From positions 62,001 through 126,000 of the forward strand of contig VXQT01000027.1 of assembly GCA_009838915.1 (NCBI GenBank): a stretch of 64,000 nucleotides of DNA, given 5' to 3'. The notes under the pieces are model-generated. The model made no database searches. It was not told where the DNA came from and saw nothing but the letters and a program-made list of their open reading frames with translations. Within the stretch, counting starts at the first letter, position 1; every line of letters starts with the position of its first letter. Source of the DNA: Chloroflexota bacterium. Lineage in GTDB: Bacteria; Chloroflexota; Dehalococcoidia; Bin125. Below are positions 18,494-26,113 of the stretch, one piece after another. The translations under genes were made by a program, and so were the position numbers.

Positions 18494-19479
18494 TTTGGCA
18501 CCTGCAATGCCAGGGCGACGCCGAGGATGCCGCCGGCGATCGCGACCAACCAGAATCGTGTGACGATCTGCGGTTCGGACCAGCCGCCCATCTCGAAGTG
18601 ATTGTGCAGCGGCGCCATGCGGAACACGCGCCGCCCTTCGCCGGTTTGTCTGCGGGTCCACTTGAACCAGCCGACCTGGATGATGTCGGACGACGCCTCG
18701 AGTACGAAGACGATGCCGATCACGGGCAGCAGCAGCCAGTGTCCGGTCATTAACGCGATGATCGCCAGGGTCCCGCCGAGCGCCATCGCCCCGGTGTCGC
18801 CCATGAACACCCTGGCCGGATGCGCGTTGAACCAGAGGAAGCCCAACACCGCGCCGACGGTCGTGAAGGCGAAGCGAACGAGAAAGTCCTGCTCCTGGCC
18901 GACAGCAATCACGCCGAACGCGGCGATCGCGATTGCCCCGGTGCCGCCGCACAGCGTGTCGAGACCGTCCGATATGGCAACCGAGATGACCGTAGCGAAC
19001 ACGGTCACCGCGGCAATCACGATGTAGGCGGGCCCGAGCGAGAACTGTCCCGCCCAGGGCACATTGAGCGATTGCACGTCGAGCGCGAAGTAAAGTACCA
19101 GTCCGACCGCGAGCGAGAACGCGGTCAGTAGCGCGAACTTGAGCTTCCAGGTCAACCCGGACTGGACTCGGCCGATCAGGGTGCCAAGATCGTCGGCGTA
19201 CCCCATGGCGCCAAGGGCGACGACGCCGACAAGAGGCAGCAGGATCGACCAGCGGTCGCCTTCGACGAGGTTGGCGACGATGGTCAGGACGACGATCGGG
19301 ATGAGAAAGATCAGGCCGCCCATAGTCGGCGTACCGGCCTTGACCTGGTGGCTGCTCGGACCTTCTTCGGAAATCGCCTTGCCCGTGCTCCGCCGCTCAA
19401 GCCAGCGGATGATGAATGGCCCGATCACGAGTGCCATAGCGAAGGCGATCCCGGCGGTGCCGAGCGAGAACGTAGTCAC
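18490..19479 (-). CDS. mraY: Phospho-N-acetylmuramoyl-pentapeptide transferase
   Basis: MraY makes lipid I from UDP-MurNAc-pentapeptide and undecaprenyl phosphate in the membrane. About ten hydrophobic helices are present, with the motifs HQVKAGTPTMGGLIFL, MGYADDLGTLIGR (the DD pair), ISDGLDTLCGG, and WFNAHPARVFMGDTGAMALGG (Mg-binding Asp). The GTG at 19479 overlaps the murF TGA; this gives 329 residues, a normal length. The open frame upstream of this GTG lies inside murF. Confidence 0.95.
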   Translation of the reverse strand: MTTFSLGTAGIAFAMALVIGPFIIRWLERRSTGKAISEEGPSSHQVKAGTPTMGGLIFLIPIVVLTIVANLVEGDRWSILLPLVGVVALGAMGYADDLGTLIGRVQSGLTWKLKFALLTAFSLAVGLVLYFALDVQSLNVPWAGQFSLGPAYIVIAAVTVFATVISVAISDGLDTLCGGTGAIAIAAFGVIAVGQEQDFLVRFAFTTVGAVLGFLWFNAHPARVFMGDTGAMALGGTLAIIALMTGHWLLLPVIGIVFVLEASSDIIQVGWFKWTRRQTGEGRRVFRMAPLHNHFEMGGWSEPQIVTRFWLVAIAGGILGVALALQVPK

Positions 19480-20840
19480 GAGTCCGCCAGCCTCTCGACA
19501 ACCCGCTCGAGGTGCATCGCATGGGACGCCTTGACCAGCAGTGTGTCGGTGCGTTCCAGAGAGCTGCGCAGAATCTGCGTTGCCTGCTCGGCGTCTTCGA
19601 CCCAGCAGGCGCGCTGGTGTCCCGCCTCGCGCGCGGCGTCGACGATGAACCGAGAGCGTGGGCCAACCGCGATCAGCCAGTCGCAGCACTCGGCGGCGAA
19701 TCGCCCGACCTCGTGGTGAGCTTGCTGTTCTTCAGTGCCTAACTCGTACATGTCGCCGAGCAGGGCGACCCGGCGCGGCCGGCAGTCGCGCAGGAGGTCG
19801 AGCGCCGCTCGCATCGAGAGCGGCGCCGCGTTGTAAGAGTCGTCGATGATCGCGGCGCCGTTCCAGGCGGTTCGCTGCATGAGACGCGATCCGGGAGACA
19901 GGGCGCAGAGCGCGTCGTCAATCTGAGCCAGCTCCAGACCCGCTCGCAGACCCACAGCGGCCGCTGCCAGCGCAGTCATCGCCTGGTGGACGCCGGGGAG
20001 CGGCGTGAAGGTGCGCTGTTCCTGGCCGCCGAGTCGATCGACAATCGTGAACTCGACGCCGTCGAATCCACGCGCCTCGACGTCGGTTGCACGCAGATCG
20101 CAGTCCTCGCCGAGTCCGAACGTGATCGTCTCGGCGCGGGTGCGAGTTGACATCCGGCGGACACGAGGGTCGTCGCCGTTGAGGATGGCCAGGCCACCCG
20201 GCGGAAGCGACTCCGGCAGCAGGCCCTTGATCCGTTCGGTTTCATTCAGCGTGCCGAAACGCTCGAGGTGGGTCGGCCCGACGTTGGTGACAATGGCAAT
20301 GTCTGCCTGGGCGGACGAGACCAGTAGCTCCATCTCCGCCTGCGAGTAGGGACCAATCTCGATGACGGCCCACTCGTGCGAGCGATCGATGCCAAGCAGG
20401 GCGATCGGCATACCGATGTCGCCGTTAAAGTTCCGCGGCGACTGGTATGTGGCAGTGTGCCTGGAGAGCAACTGATAGGTCGCTTCGCGGACTGTTGTCT
20501 TGCCCACGCTTCCGGTGATTCCGACGACCTGAGCGTCGACACGCGCACGCCAGTTTCGCCCGGCTTGCTGCAGGGCCGTGAGCGGATCATCAACCACGAA
20601 CAGATGCGGGCCGCCCAGCCCGGATGCCGCCGAGACCAACGCGGCCGAAGCTCCACGCGCGAGTGCGTCGTCGACAAATCGGTGTCCATCCATGCGTTCG
20701 CCGCGCAACGCGACAAACAGACTTCCTGGAACCGCCTCGCGGGAGTCGATCACGATCTCTGAGAACGGCGCGTCATCCACCTGCGGTCGCTCAAGCAACA
20801 GCGATTGGATCAGCTCGCCGAGATCGCTCGAGGAGATCAC
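19476..20840 (-). CDS. murF: UDP-N-acetylmuramoyl-tripeptide--D-alanyl-D-alanine ligase
   Basis: MurF completes the muramyl pentapeptide with the D-Ala-D-Ala dipeptide made by Ddl. An N-terminal substrate domain (SEIVIDSREAVPGSLFVALRGERMDGHRFV) precedes the ATP domain with VVGITGSVGKTTVREATYQLL and YQSPRNFNGDIGMPIALLG, and the C-terminal part has IIDDSYNAAPLSMRAALDLL and RRVALLGDMYELG. The length is 454 residues. The ATG overlaps the ftsI stop. No murE is seen in this cluster. Confidence 0.95.
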   Translation of the reverse strand: MISSSDLGELIQSLLLERPQVDDAPFSEIVIDSREAVPGSLFVALRGERMDGHRFVDDALARGASAALVSAASGLGGPHLFVVDDPLTALQQAGRNWRARVDAQVVGITGSVGKTTVREATYQLLSRHTATYQSPRNFNGDIGMPIALLGIDRSHEWAVIEIGPYSQAEMELLVSSAQADIAIVTNVGPTHLERFGTLNETERIKGLLPESLPPGGLAILNGDDPRVRRMSTRTRAETITFGLGEDCDLRATDVEARGFDGVEFTIVDRLGGQEQRTFTPLPGVHQAMTALAAAAVGLRAGLELAQIDDALCALSPGSRLMQRTAWNGAAIIDDSYNAAPLSMRAALDLLRDCRPRRVALLGDMYELGTEEQQAHHEVGRFAAECCDWLIAVGPRSRFIVDAAREAGHQRACWVEDAEQATQILRSSLERTDTLLVKASHAMHLERVVERLADS

Positions 20841-22747
20841 TCGACATCCTCCTGCGCAGTGTCGGGATCGGACTCATCCTCGATGTATGTGACCGGCGAT
20901 TCCTGTTCCTCCACCTCGACGGAGGCTGTCAGCGCGTCCCCGCGTTCCTGTTCATCAACGGCCGATTCGATTGAGCCGGTGGGACCGGTGTTCCACGAGG
21001 TTGGATCGGCGATGTAAGCGGTTGGCGGCACGCCGAGGTAGGGCAGCACCACGGTCATCAAGTCAGAGAAGATCGGGGCGGCCACGATGCCGCCAAAGAG
21101 TTCGCCCTGGGGACGATCGATACGAATCAGCACGACAACACGAGGATCGTCGGCCGGCGCGAACCCGGCGAACGACGCGATCGACTCGTCTTCGATGTAG
21201 ACCCCGTCTTCGACCAGATCGGACGTCCCTGACTTGCCGGCGACCGGCCAACCCTCGACCTGAGCGGGATGCCCCAGCACCCCGTCGACAACCGCCTGCA
21301 TCATGCGAGTCAGCGTGGCCGCAGTCTCTCGGCTGATCGCGCGTTCTGCGACTCGCGGCTCGAACTGCTGGACGCCCTGGTCGGTGATGATCGCCGAGAC
21401 CAGTCGAGGCCGTATGGGGACTCCGCCGCGGGCGACGGTCGCGTATGCCTGGAGAATCTGCAACGGCGTCACGGCAATGCCCTGGCCGAAGGAGTTGGTC
21501 GCCAGCTGCGACGGCGACCAGCGGATGTCGGTCGAGTCCGTGACCACCCCACCGATTTCGCCGGGCAGGCCTGACTCCGTGCTGGCTCCGAATCCGAACC
21601 GGTATAGGTACTCGTAGAATTTGCGCGCGCCCAGTTGCTGGGCGACCCAGACGCTGCCCGTGTTCAGCGATCGCTGGAGCACCTGCGTCATCGTCTGTTC
21701 ACCGTGGTAGCTGAGGTCGAAGTTCTTGATCGTGCGATCTTCGATCACTACGGCGCCGGTGTCGATAAGTGTGGTCTCGGGCGAAACAATGCCTGTGTCA
21801 AGCGCCGCCGCCATTGTGACAATCTTCATCGTTGAACCGGGCTCGTAGATGTCCGACGCGGCACGGGATCTGAGCAGCGCGATGGACTCCGGCAGATCGA
21901 GGTCGATCGTCATCGGGTTGTAGGTGGGCAGGGATGCGAGCGCGAGAATGTCACCGTTGCGCGGATCCATCATGATGATGTGCCCACCGAACGCATCCCA
22001 CTCTTCGACCGCGCGTTGCAGGGTGGATTCGGCGATCCACTGCAGATTGCGGTCGATGGTCAGGACGATTGACGCGCCTTGTTGGTAGGGCAGTTCGGCT
22101 CGGGGGCCGAAGGGAATCGGGTTGCCGAGCCCATCGACTTCCTGGACAAGCAGGCCAGCCTCGCCGCCGAGCAGTTCGTCGAGTTGATACTCAAGGCCGG
22201 CCAGGCCCTGCTCGTCGCGACCGACCAGCCCGATCACCTGCGATGCCATTGAGCCTTCAACGTATCGGCGCGATGAAGTCTTGCGCACCTGAACACCGTG
22301 AAGCGCTTCGGCGTGAATCTGCGCGCCCAGCGCGCCCGAGAGTCCATAAGCGATCAGGGCGTCGTGCCCGCCTTGCGCCGCGGTTTGTGCGGCCAGCGAG
22401 AGCACGATCGATTCATCCGCGCGCAGCAGCTCGGCGAGACGCCGCGAGGCGTCGGTCGGCTGGAACTGTGATCGCGCCCAGAGCCGAGTGTCGACGTGCA
22501 CTTCCCAGGCGTCGATCGAGGTGGCGAGAGGGAATCCGTTGCGGTCGAGGATCGCGCCCCGAGGACCCTTAGTTTCAATCGCCCAAGTGCGATCCGCGTA
22601 GGTCTCGTGTGCTTCATGCTCGAGCACCTGGATCATGACCAGTCGCACCACGATGACGGCGGCCAGCGCAATGAAGAGCGCGATGATGGCGCGCATTCGC
22701 CAAGTCGAGACCGACTCGAAGCCGCTGCCCAAGGACGGACTCGCCAA
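20837..22747 (-). CDS. ftsI: Septal penicillin-binding protein / transpeptidase FtsI
   Basis: This 636-residue class B PBP has one N-terminal membrane helix (ALFIALAAVIVVRLVMIQVL), a dimerisation/pedestal region starting GPRGAILDRNGFPLA, and a transpeptidase domain with the Ser nucleophile in GSTMK (S305/K308), SLN at 360-362 and KSGTS near 520. It cross-links septal peptidoglycan with FtsW. The C-terminus carries an acidic tail instead of a PASTA domain. It follows ftsL after 39 bases and overlaps murF. Confidence 0.95.
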   Translation of the reverse strand: MASPSLGSGFESVSTWRMRAIIALFIALAAVIVVRLVMIQVLEHEAHETYADRTWAIETKGPRGAILDRNGFPLATSIDAWEVHVDTRLWARSQFQPTDASRRLAELLRADESIVLSLAAQTAAQGGHDALIAYGLSGALGAQIHAEALHGVQVRKTSSRRYVEGSMASQVIGLVGRDEQGLAGLEYQLDELLGGEAGLLVQEVDGLGNPIPFGPRAELPYQQGASIVLTIDRNLQWIAESTLQRAVEEWDAFGGHIIMMDPRNGDILALASLPTYNPMTIDLDLPESIALLRSRAASDIYEPGSTMKIVTMAAALDTGIVSPETTLIDTGAVVIEDRTIKNFDLSYHGEQTMTQVLQRSLNTGSVWVAQQLGARKFYEYLYRFGFGASTESGLPGEIGGVVTDSTDIRWSPSQLATNSFGQGIAVTPLQILQAYATVARGGVPIRPRLVSAIITDQGVQQFEPRVAERAISRETAATLTRMMQAVVDGVLGHPAQVEGWPVAGKSGTSDLVEDGVYIEDESIASFAGFAPADDPRVVVLIRIDRPQGELFGGIVAAPIFSDLMTVVLPYLGVPPTAYIADPTSWNTGPTGSIESAVDEQERGDALTASVEVEEQESPVTYIEDESDPDTAQEDVE

Positions 22748-22786
22748 TGTCCTGCCCTTCCGTCACTGCCGCTCGCTCGATGGTCG

Positions 22787-23308
22787 CTAGTTGAAGACCA
22801 GCGCGTCGATCATCGTCTGCCAGACCGAGGTGTCGGTTTGCGAATGGTTGAAGTCGAGGTCAAGGCTGCCGGAGGTCGGCAAGAAGCGTGTTGGCATCGT
22901 TCGCGCAGGCGGCGGTTGACTCACATCCAGGACGATCGTGGGTCGGGCCGGCACCATGTTGAAGCGCTCGACCGCCTGCTGTTGGATTCGAGACAACGAA
23001 CCGAGCTGGCCGACGTGCGCGGCCAGCGATCGGATCTCCGAGTTCAGGCGCTCGCGTTCGGCTTCCAAGGCGCGTAACTCCGAACCGCTCTCAGTGACGC
23101 TGGATGTGCGCATCACCGGCAATACGGCCGCAATGCAGAGCCCGATCACGGCCAACCATGCCCAGGCCGGCATTCTGCCGGTGTAACGCGGTCGCCGTGG
23201 CAACACCGGCCGCGGCAGCGCGTGCCAGGCGTCGCTAGCTGCCGAAGTCGGCAGTGACGCGTCGAGCGTCGTGCTGGGCTTGGCAGTTGTCATTGAAACG
23301 CCGCTCAC
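22787..23308 (-). CDS. ftsL: FtsL-like bitopic division protein
   Basis: The 173-residue product has a cytoplasmic N-terminus of about 45 residues, a single membrane helix (PAWAWLAVIGLCIAAVLPVM), a short coiled coil (SELRALEAERERLNSEIRSLAAHVGQLGSLSRIQQQAVE) and a proline-rich outer tail. This topology, and its place between rsmH and ftsI, is that of FtsL, which bridges FtsQ/FtsB and FtsWI. The GTG at 23308 overlaps the end of an upstream open frame (GTGA); the ATG at 23293 is an alternative start. Confidence 0.82.
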   Translation of the reverse strand: MSGVSMTTAKPSTTLDASLPTSAASDAWHALPRPVLPRRPRYTGRMPAWAWLAVIGLCIAAVLPVMRTSSVTESGSELRALEAERERLNSEIRSLAAHVGQLGSLSRIQQQAVERFNMVPARPTIVLDVSQPPPARTMPTRFLPTSGSLDLDFNHSQTDTSVWQTMIDALVFN

Positions 23309-23922
23309 CGACGAGAGGTTCCCGAGATCAAGCGGGCCCAGCTCGATGCCGCGGATCGTGCAGTCGATTCATTATGGAAAACGGGTGCGCCGCCAGGCGG
23401 TTGCCGTTGGCTGAACCTAGAGTGAGACGCATCCGCGAACGGCGGAGATCGGAACGCTTGGCACTCGTTGAGCGGACCGTGCGCGCAGACAGGGGGACGT
23501 GGTCCACGTTCGTCATGACCGATGGTCACGCGCAACCGTGTTCCAGTGGTTTGGCGGCGGGGCTTCTCCTTCACTGTAGTGGCTGTTAGGTAGTCCCCTG
23601 CGCACGATCCGCTCAACGATTTCCAAGCGCCCGGTCGGCGCTCGCGCTTCTCCTTTCTCGCAACGCCAGACGGTTCAACGGCCGGCAACCTGGGTGTTCG
23701 GACGACGTTGAGCGACCCGCGCGACATATCGGCGGGACGTGGTCCACGATTGCCGCGACCAACGGTCGCGGGCAACGGTGTTCCGGTGGTTTGGCGGCGG
23801 GGCGCCTCCCTTGTTCGTGTTTGGGCTGTTAGATCGTCCCAGACACGCGGGCCGCTCAACGGCATCCGAACCGGTCTCTCTCCCTGGTTGACACTGAATG
23901 CTGCGGGCGAGGGCCGTGACAT
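23305..23922 (-). CDS. Doubtful 205-codon bridging frame between rsmH and ftsL
   Basis: An uninterrupted minus-strand frame starts with ATG at 23922, overlapping the rsmH stop as TGATG, and ends with a TGA that overlaps the ftsL GTG. It exactly fills the 613-base gap. The predicted protein is Arg/Pro/Thr-rich with no domain I recognise, no membrane helix, and two copies of an APRRQTTGT/KPRRQTTGT segment that come from the tandem structured repeats. Third codon positions look less GC-rich than in neighbouring genes, and conservation between the copies covers all codon positions. It may be a translated coupling leader or a chance open frame over an RNA; I favour RNA function but cannot exclude a protein. 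Confidence 0.3.
   Translation of the reverse strand: MSRPSPAAFSVNQGERPVRMPLSGPRVWDDLTAQTRTREAPRRQTTGTPLPATVGRGNRGPRPADMSRGSLNVVRTPRLPAVEPSGVARKEKRERRPGAWKSLSGSCAGDYLTATTVKEKPRRQTTGTRLRVTIGHDERGPRPPVCAHGPLNECQAFRSPPFADASHSRFSQRQPPGGAPVFHNESTARSAASSWARLISGTSRR
23467..23617 (-). ncRNA. Structured RNA element, copy 1 (ftsL-proximal)
   Basis: This is the second unit of a tandem pair in the leader of ftsL, read on the minus strand. The ends pair: 23467-23476 with 23608-23617 (GTTGAGCGGA/TCCGCTCAAC), extended by GCGC-rich pairs. An inner helix joins GGGAC at 23494-23498 with GTCCC at 23593-23597. A hairpin forms from CATGACC (23514-23520) and GGTCACG (23524-23530). Unpaired blocks identical in copy 2 on the minus strand include CTAACAGCC, a run ending CGCCGCCAAACCAC, and CGTGGACCACGTCCC. 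I do not recognise a known riboswitch class. Confidence 0.6.
23707..23860 (-). ncRNA. Structured RNA element, copy 2 (rsmH-proximal)
   Basis: This unit starts 240 bases from copy 1 and has the same architecture. Terminal helix: GTTGAGCGACCCGCGCG (23707-23723) with its near-complement at 23844-23860. Inner GGGAC/GTCCC helix at 23734-23738 and 23836-23840. Hairpin CGCGACC/GGTCGCG at 23754-23760 and 23764-23770. Compared with copy 1, paired positions change together (for example C-G in the hairpin here against U-A there), while loop blocks stay identical. A 5-6 bp hairpin (AGCGCC/GGCGCT) lies between the two units. Confidence 0.6.
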
Positions 23923-24818
23923 CAGATCGCCTCCGCCGCCCGCATCCGCGCGCTCCTGGCGCGTGGATTGCGCTGAATCTCCTCTGCGGACGGGCGCAAG
24001 ACCCGCCGGGTCAGGGTGCGGAACGCCGGCGCGTCGCCGCTCGACTGTTCCTGCAGGAAGCCCTTCACGATCCGATCCTCGAGCGAGTGAAATGCGATCA
24101 CGACGAGTCGCCCGCCCAGTCGGAGGATGCCTCGCACCTGGGAGAGAAATGCCGCCAGACGCTCGAGCTCGCGATTAACCTCGAGGCGGATCGCCTGGAA
24201 GACGCGAGTAGCCGGATGGATACGCGCGCCGGGACGCGCGCCGACCGTGTCGACAACGGTCTGGGCGAGTTGCGTGGTTGATTCGATGGGACGCCGCTCG
24301 ACGATGCCTCGGGCGATCCGTCGCGAGCGGCGCTCCTCCCCGTACTCGAAGATCAGGTCGGCCAGATCGTCGACTGACCACTCGTTGACAATCTCCCGCG
24401 CCGTAACGGGAGCGCCCGTTTGGGGCCCCAACCGCATGTCCAGCGGACCCTCTGCCCGAAGCGAGAAGCCTCGCTCGGGCGTGTCGAGTTGCAGCGACGA
24501 CACGCCCAGATCGCAGAGGATGCCATCGAGCGGCGTCATCTGAACGTCGGCGGCGGCGGCGGCTGCGTCGTCGAGCCAGCATCTGGCCAGCGTCACGCGC
24601 GAAGCGAACGGCGCAAGGCGCTGTTTAGCGAAGTCAATCGCTTCGGGGTCGGCATCGAGACCTAGCAGACGGCCGTCGGGCGCGGAAGCGCTGAGTACGG
24701 CCTGGGCGTGGCCACCGAGGCCAACGGTCGCGTCGAGGTAACGGCCTCGCGGCTTCACGTCGAGCATGGTTAGCGCTTCGTCAAGCATGACCGGGGTGTG
24801 CGCGGCTGAGGAGGTCAT
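23922..24818 (-). CDS. rsmH: 16S rRNA (cytosine1402-N4)-methyltransferase
   Basis: RsmH (MraW) methylates C1402 in the ribosomal P site with SAM. The N-terminus HTPVMLDEALTMLDVKPRGRYLDATVGLGGHAQAVL is the family signature, followed by LDGILCDLGVSSLQLDTPERGFSLRAEGPLDMR, the IARGIVERRP region and GGRLVVIAFHSLEDRIVKGFL. The length is 298 residues. It overlaps mraZ by 4 bases, and its TGA overlaps the start of the doubtful frame downstream. Confidence 0.96.
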   Translation of the reverse strand: MTSSAAHTPVMLDEALTMLDVKPRGRYLDATVGLGGHAQAVLSASAPDGRLLGLDADPEAIDFAKQRLAPFASRVTLARCWLDDAAAAAADVQMTPLDGILCDLGVSSLQLDTPERGFSLRAEGPLDMRLGPQTGAPVTAREIVNEWSVDDLADLIFEYGEERRSRRIARGIVERRPIESTTQLAQTVVDTVGARPGARIHPATRVFQAIRLEVNRELERLAAFLSQVRGILRLGGRLVVIAFHSLEDRIVKGFLQEQSSGDAPAFRTLTRRVLRPSAEEIQRNPRARSARMRAAEAI

Positions 24819-25294
24819 GAAGACTCCTCATCTCGCCCGTTCGCATCCACAGCGTCGAGCGTGGCCGCAAGGTCCTGAAGCAGCTGCGCGTAGGAGTCGT
24901 CGATCTCCGATTGCTCGGAGCGCCAGGCGTCGCTGTTCCAGATCTCCAGGTAATCGCCCATGCCAATGATCGTGGTGTCGCCGCTGAGACCGCGCTGTTC
25001 TCGCATCGGCTGCGGAATCACGATCCGTCCCTGGCGGTCAAGGTCGACCTGGCGCACGCGACCGAAGAAGCCTCGCGCCAAACGCCGATCTTCGGCTTTC
25101 AGCTTGTTGTTGGCGGTGCGCGTTCGCTTCTCCTGGGCGTAGCCCTCGGGCGTGTAGAGCTCGAGTTGTCCATCAGGGCCAGGCAGCAAGTATCCGCTGT
25201 GTTCAAAGAGCATCCGATAGGCAGCAGGAATCGCCAGACGACCACGGTCGTCAATACGGTGTTCGTACTCCCCTGTGAAATCGAGCGTTGCCAC
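24815..25294 (-). CDS. mraZ: Transcriptional regulator MraZ
   Basis: MraZ is an AbrB-fold DNA-binding protein that controls its own dcw operon. Two SpoVT-AbrB-type repeats are visible: FTGEYEHRIDDRGRLAIPAAYRMLF and later RQVDLDRQGRIVIPQPMREQRGL, the second followed by IIGMGDYLEIWNSDAW. I take the GTG at 25294 (159 residues), because a more upstream GTG at 25345 would begin within the operator boxes and add 17 residues that do not fit the family. A GAGGG lies about 10 bases upstream of the chosen start. Confidence 0.93.
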   Translation of the reverse strand: MATLDFTGEYEHRIDDRGRLAIPAAYRMLFEHSGYLLPGPDGQLELYTPEGYAQEKRTRTANNKLKAEDRRLARGFFGRVRQVDLDRQGRIVIPQPMREQRGLSGDTTIIGMGDYLEIWNSDAWRSEQSEIDDSYAQLLQDLAATLDAVDANGRDEESS

Positions 25295-25340
25295 CGGAGA
25301 AGCCCTCTGCGCGATTCGCACTCTCGTTATGACTGCCGAA

Positions 25341-25357
25341 ACCACTTTTCCCCACTT
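25341..25357 (-). promoter_or_regulatory. MraZ-type operator boxes
   Basis: On the minus strand AAGTGGGG (25357-25350) is followed by AAAGTGGT (25348-25341). This reads TGGGG-N5-TGGTT, matching the TGGGN direct repeats with 5-base spacing known for Escherichia coli MraZ and the AAAGTGG repeats known in mollicutes. The second box departs from the consensus at one base. It lies about ten bases past the expected transcription start, a repressor position. An inverted CCCAC/GTGGG pair at 25351-25363 overlaps it. Confidence 0.6.
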
Positions 25358-25372
25358 CGTGGGTCATCCATG

Positions 25373-25401
25373 ACTCTAGGCGCAACTTCTGCGGATTGCA
25401 A
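25373..25401 (-). promoter_or_regulatory. dcw operon promoter
   Basis: On the minus strand TTGCAA (25401-25396) and TAGAGT (25378-25373) are separated by exactly 17 bases, a good sigma-70-type promoter. Transcription would start near 25366, just before the MraZ boxes, leaving about 70 bases of leader to the mraZ GTG. Confidence 0.6.
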
Positions 25402-25554
25402 GCGCAAACTCAGGGAATCTCCGCCCGAAGCCGGGAATGCTGATGATCCTGTCTACTTGCGATCTGGAAACACGTCGCAGCGACCGTAAAATCCCTGAAC
25501 CACCATCGACGACGGGACGACGTAACGCTCAGCCGACCGCTGCGTTCTTAGTCG

Positions 25555-26073
25555 ATGGGCGACAATGGCGGCACGATGACTGCACACGCCTCCGCGCCAC
25601 CGAATGCAGCAGTCCTGACGCTCTCCGACCAGGGCGCGGCCGGCCTGCGCACGGATACTTCCGGTCCGGCGATCCTTGAGCGCCTGGAGACGCTGGGCAT
25701 TCCGGTGGTCGAACACCTGGTGCAATCCGACGATCCGGACGGCATCGTGGCGCAGCTCCGGCGCTGGATCGATGCGGACATTTCTCTGATCGTGACAACC
25801 GGGGGCACCGGCTTCGGCCCTCGAGATCACACGCCCGAGGCGACGCGACGCGTGATCGAGCGGGACGCGCCGGGTCTGGCCGAGTTGATGCGCTCCGAAG
25901 GCTTGAGCAAGACGCCGATGGCGGCGCTCTCGCGCGGTGTTTGCGGGATCGCCGGCCGCACCCTGATTGTCAATCTGCCCGGCTCCGAGCGGGCCGTGCG
26001 AGAGAACCTCGATGCGCTGGCGCCGGTTCTGCCGCACGCGCTGCAACTGATCGGCGGCGACACTGAGCACTAG
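25555..26073 (+). CDS. MogA/MoaB-family molybdopterin adenylyltransferase-like protein
   Basis: The 172-residue protein has the MPT-binding fold: AAVLTLSDQGAAGLRTDTSGPAI, then DISLIVTTGGTGFGPRDHTPEATRRVIERDAPGLAELMR, with the conserved TGGTG and DxTPEA signature, and ending LIVNLPGSERAVRENLDAL. MogA adenylylates molybdopterin before Mo insertion, while MoaB homologues may take the same role. No other Moco gene is in the window. Two ATGs are possible, 25555 and 25576; neither has a clear ribosome site, so a leaderless mRNA starting near 25555 is possible. Confidence 0.88.
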   Translation: MGDNGGTMTAHASAPPNAAVLTLSDQGAAGLRTDTSGPAILERLETLGIPVVEHLVQSDDPDGIVAQLRRWIDADISLIVTTGGTGFGPRDHTPEATRRVIERDAPGLAELMRSEGLSKTPMAALSRGVCGIAGRTLIVNLPGSERAVRENLDALAPVLPHALQLIGGDTEH

Positions 26074-26100
26074 TCGCTAAGCGCGGCCTGCGTACACGCC

Positions 26101-26113
26101 TACACTGATTTAC
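26101..26113 (+). promoter_or_regulatory. Likely leaderless promoter of the radical SAM gene
   Basis: A TACACT box at 26101-26106 ends 7 bases before the ATG at 26114, so the mRNA would begin at or next to the start codon; there is no Shine-Dalgarno. The 14-mer CCTACACTGATTTA occurs again upstream of rny near 31500. The -35 side shows no good match. Confidence 0.45.

Noticed and set aside
18494-18952. N-terminal extension of murD by 153 codons
   Set aside because: It lies wholly inside mraY in another frame; a GTG with a GTGA overlap gives a normal MurD length.
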